Shown piece after piece: positions 61,774 to 64,000 of a stretch of DNA of 64,000 bases. The notes below the pieces were generated by a model. That model was not told the origin of the DNA. It made no database searches and was given only the letters and a program-made list of their open reading frames with translations. The position numbers and the translations under genes were made by a program. Numbering within the stretch: position 1 is the first letter of the stretch; each line of letters starts with the position of its first letter. The stretch comes from Nocardia mangyaensis (GTDB lineage Bacteria; Actinomycetota; Actinomycetes; Mycobacteriales; Mycobacteriaceae), in NCBI RefSeq assembly GCF_001886715.1, contig NZ_CP018082.1, positions 186,001 to 250,000 on the forward strand. Reading direction: 5' to 3'.

Positions 61774-64000
61774 TCAGCCGACCGGAACCGGCTGCTTCTC
61801 GATATCGACCTTCTCGGCGCGCAGCTGCTCGAGCTTGGCGCCCTCGACGTCGATGTCGGGCAGGATGCGGTCGAGCCACTTCGGCATCCACCACGACCAC
61901 TTGCCCATGATCACCAGCAGGGCGGGCACGATCACCATGCGGACGATGAACGCGTCGATCGCGACACCGACGGCCAGTGCGAAACCGAACGACTTCGCGG
62001 TGACATCGGATTCCATGATGAACGAACCGAACACCGAGATCATGATGATCGCCGCCGCGGTGACCACGCGGGCACCATGGTGGTAACCGGCCACCATCGC
62101 TTCCTTGGGCGACTTGCCCTGCACGAATTCCTCGCGCATGCGGGTCACCAAAAACACCTGGTAGTCCATGGCGAGACCGAACACCAAGCCGATCAACATG
62201 ATCGGCATGAAGCTGACCAGCGGTTGCGGATCCTCGATCAGACCGAACGCGCCCTCCTGGAAGATCAGCACGGTCGCGCCGAAGGTCGCGGCCATGGAGA
62301 GCAGGAAGCCGAGCGCGGCGGTGAGCGGGACCAGGATCGAGCGGAACACCAGGATCAGCAGGATGAACGCGGCACCGGCCACGATCGCCAGGTACGGCAG
62401 GATCTTGCTCAGCAGCACGTGGTCGACATCGGCGTAGATGGCGGTGGTGCCGGTGATGCCGTACTGCATGCCGTACTGCGCGTTCAGTTCGTCTTCGGCG
62501 CCGCGCGCTTCCGCGACCAGGTCTTTGGTGTCCTGGTTGTTCGGGCCGGACTTCGGGACGCCGTTGAGCATGACGCCCTGCTTGTTCTCGCTCCACTGCG
62601 GCTCGGTGACGTAGTCCATGCCGTCGTAGGACTCGAGCTTGTCGCGCAGCGCGCCGACGGCGGCTTCGCGCTCGCCCTCGGGCACTCCGCTGAGGTCGGC
62701 CGCGACCATGAGCACGCCGTTGCTGCCCTCACCGAAGCCCTCGGTGCGCAGGTCGTAGGCCTTACGGATGGTCGAGGTGGTCGGCATGCTGTCTTCACCC
62801 GGCAGACCGAGGTTCAGATTGATCGCCGGGGCGGCGAGCGCGGCGAGCGCGCCGATGGCGATGACCAGCGCGATCCACGGGCCCTTGCCGATCAGGCGGC
62901 CGAAACGCTGACCGAGGGTGACCGAGTTGTCGTCCTCGGGGTCGTGCTGGGCGACCAGCGGCAACTTCGGCTTGAACAGCGACTTGCCGAAGGCGCCCAT
63001 CAGGGCGGGCATCAGGGTGACGGCGGTGAGCACGGCGAACCCGGCCGCGATGGCGCCACCGAGACCCATGAAGGTCAAGAACTCCACGCCGACGATGCCG
63101 AGCGCGCCGAGCGCGATGATGACGGTCAGACCGGCGAACACCACGGCCGAACCGGCGGTGCCGAGCGCGGTGCCCGCGGCTTCCTCGGGCGAGTCCTGCA
63201 CGGCGAGTTCGTGTTTGTACCGGGAGACGATGAACAGCGCGTAGTCGATCGAGAGCGCGATGCCGATCATCGAGGCGAGGAAGGTGGTGAAGGCGGGGAC
63301 TTCGATCACCGAGGTGCCGAGCAGAATCAGCGAGGTCGCCGCGCCGAGGCCGACGATGGCGGTGACGATGGGCACGACCGCGGCGACGAGGGCGCCGAAG
63401 GCCACGACCATCACGATCAGCGCGACACCCATGCCGATGATCTCGGACTTGCCGCTCGGCTGTTCCTGCTTCATCGCGATCGAGCCGCTGAGCTCGACGG
63501 TCAGGCCCGCGTTGCGGGCTTCGGCGCCGACGTCGAAGGCGGCGTCACGATCGGCGTCGGTCACATCGGTGACATTGGGGATGGTGAACGGCACGGTGAG
63601 CACGCCGACGGTGTCGGGCGCGGTCTCGTTCAGCACGTTGAGCGGGGCACCGGAGCAGGTCGACGGGTCAGGGGCCTCGAGGCAACCCATCGCGTCGGTC
63701 ATCTCCACCGGGCTGGTCAGCGGCTTGTCGTGATCGACGATGTCGAGACCGTCGAGCTTGGCGATGAACGCGTCGATCGCGGCGCGATTGGCCGGATCGG
63801 TGAGCTTCTGGCCTTCGGGGGCGCCGATCACGTAGGTGCCCGCCACGGCGTCGAACTCGAACTGTTCGGACATGCCGGGGAAGTGCTTGTCGAGGATCTC
63901 GTTGGCGCGGGCCGAGGGCAGCTCGGGCATGCTGAAGTCGTTGCTCATCGGCTTGCTGAGAGAGAAGCCGACGGAGCCGAGCAGCACGAACAACAGTAGC
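61774..64000 (-). CDS. MMPL/RND-family transporter (copy 2, N-terminus outside the window)
   Basis: At least 742 residues, running off the right edge within the first membrane helix (LLLFVLLGSVGFSLSKPMSN). Sequence and layout are very close to copy 1, including IALSIDYALFIVSRYKHE, the FGEGSNGVL segment and GLAMDYQVFLVTRMREEF. It ends VDIEKQPVPVG. The paralogues probably arose by tandem duplication; divergence is greatest in the two extracytoplasmic porter loops, hinting at different substrates. Substrate unknown. Confidence 0.9.
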   Translation of the reverse strand, partial: LLLFVLLGSVGFSLSKPMSNDFSMPELPSARANEILDKHFPGMSEQFEFDAVAGTYVIGAPEGQKLTDPANRAAIDAFIAKLDGLDIVDHDKPLTSPVEMTDAMGCLEAPDPSTCSGAPLNVLNETAPDTVGVLTVPFTIPNVTDVTDADRDAAFDVGAEARNAGLTVELSGSIAMKQEQPSGKSEIIGMGVALIVMVVAFGALVAAVVPIVTAIVGLGAATSLILLGTSVIEVPAFTTFLASMIGIALSIDYALFIVSRYKHELAVQDSPEEAAGTALGTAGSAVVFAGLTVIIALGALGIVGVEFLTFMGLGGAIAAGFAVLTAVTLMPALMGAFGKSLFKPKLPLVAQHDPEDDNSVTLGQRFGRLIGKGPWIALVIAIGALAALAAPAINLNLGLPGEDSMPTTSTIRKAYDLRTEGFGEGSNGVLMVAADLSGVPEGEREAAVGALRDKLESYDGMDYVTEPQWSENKQGVMLNGVPKSGPNNQDTKDLVAEARGAEDELNAQYGMQYGITGTTAIYADVDHVLLSKILPYLAIVAGAAFILLILVFRSILVPLTAALGFLLSMAATFGATVLIFQEGAFGLIEDPQPLVSFMPIMLIGLVFGLAMDYQVFLVTRMREEFVQGKSPKEAMVAGYHHGARVVTAAAIIMISVFGSFIMESDVTAKSFGFALAVGVAIDAFIVRMVIVPALLVIMGKWSWWMPKWLDRILPDIDVEGAKLEQLRAEKVDIEKQPVPVG

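Noticed and set aside
61598..62596. N-terminal extension of MMPL copy 1 to 62596
   Set aside because: It overlaps copy 2 in another frame, crosses a strong hairpin, and family length and a good ribosome site support the GTG at 61597.

Overview
The window is a GC-rich actinobacterial chromosome segment from a mycolic-acid-bearing organism, most likely Nocardia. The evidence is a nearly complete arabinogalactan toolkit (two Emb-type arabinosyltransferases, AftA, DprE1/DprE2, GlfT1, GlfT2, RmlA/B/C, Wzm/Wzt), a mycobacterial-type proteasome activator ending in GQYL, a mycothiol-type DinB-fold enzyme, XRE-DUF5753 and DUF4189 proteins, and a stand-alone nitric oxide synthase oxygenase. Gene content broadly parallels the M. 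tuberculosis Rv3772-Rv3808 region with rearrangements. The species call is inference.

Layout. 1-13.8 kb: two convergent emb genes, three unassigned genes (a 53-aa protein, a YezG-like protein and a Cys-containing orphan), then aftA, dprE2, dprE1 and a GtrA protein. 13.8-21.1 kb: flavin-fold protein, molybdopterin oxidoreductase, small unknowns, an XRE-DUF5753 regulator, and a divergent MarR/MFS efflux pair. 21.1-31.3 kb: sugar-nucleotide and lipid-linked-sugar region with rmlC-rmlA, an HSL-type hydrolase, a secreted glycine-zipper protein, rmlB, a GT2 plus DUF2142 membrane protein, GtrA and glfT2. 31.3-38.2 kb: rsgA, a secreted protein, the wzm-wzt-glfT1 operon with a duplicated coupling site, the proteasome activator, and a cysteine-desulfurase-like protein lacking its PLP lysine. 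38.3-46.5 kb: quinone oxidoreductase, a TetR regulator with two operators facing a DUF4334-SDR pair, tRNA-Ser, PRC/DUF2382 protein, nitric oxide synthase, HisC-like aminotransferase and a dienelactone-hydrolase-like protein. 46.6-50.6 kb: tRNA-Ser and tRNA-Arg, two gene remnants (ATP-grasp and DUF998), DUF4189, a mycothiol-type enzyme, and a Vsr-Dcm pair. 51-64 kb: heterodimeric ABC exporter, glycolipid-binding family protein, TyrA, TadA with its partner, a third tRNA-Ser, a GlxA-type regulator, two small ORFs and two tandem MMPL transporters, the second cut by the window end.

How it works together: RmlA/B/C make dTDP-rhamnose for the linker; GlfT1 and GlfT2 build the galactan and Wzm/Wzt probably export it; DprE1/DprE2 make decaprenyl-phosphoryl-arabinose, which AftA and the Emb proteins polymerise outside the membrane. 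The GT2/DUF2142/GtrA genes look like a further lipid-linked-sugar branch whose sugar I cannot name.

Regulation visible in the sequence: many genes have a TAnnnT -10 element only 6-7 nt before the start codon, pointing to leaderless mRNAs. There are candidate operators for MarR and TetR, a CRP/GlxR-like site before rmlB, and many strong hairpins between converging genes. I see no rRNA, CRISPR array, prophage or insertion sequence.
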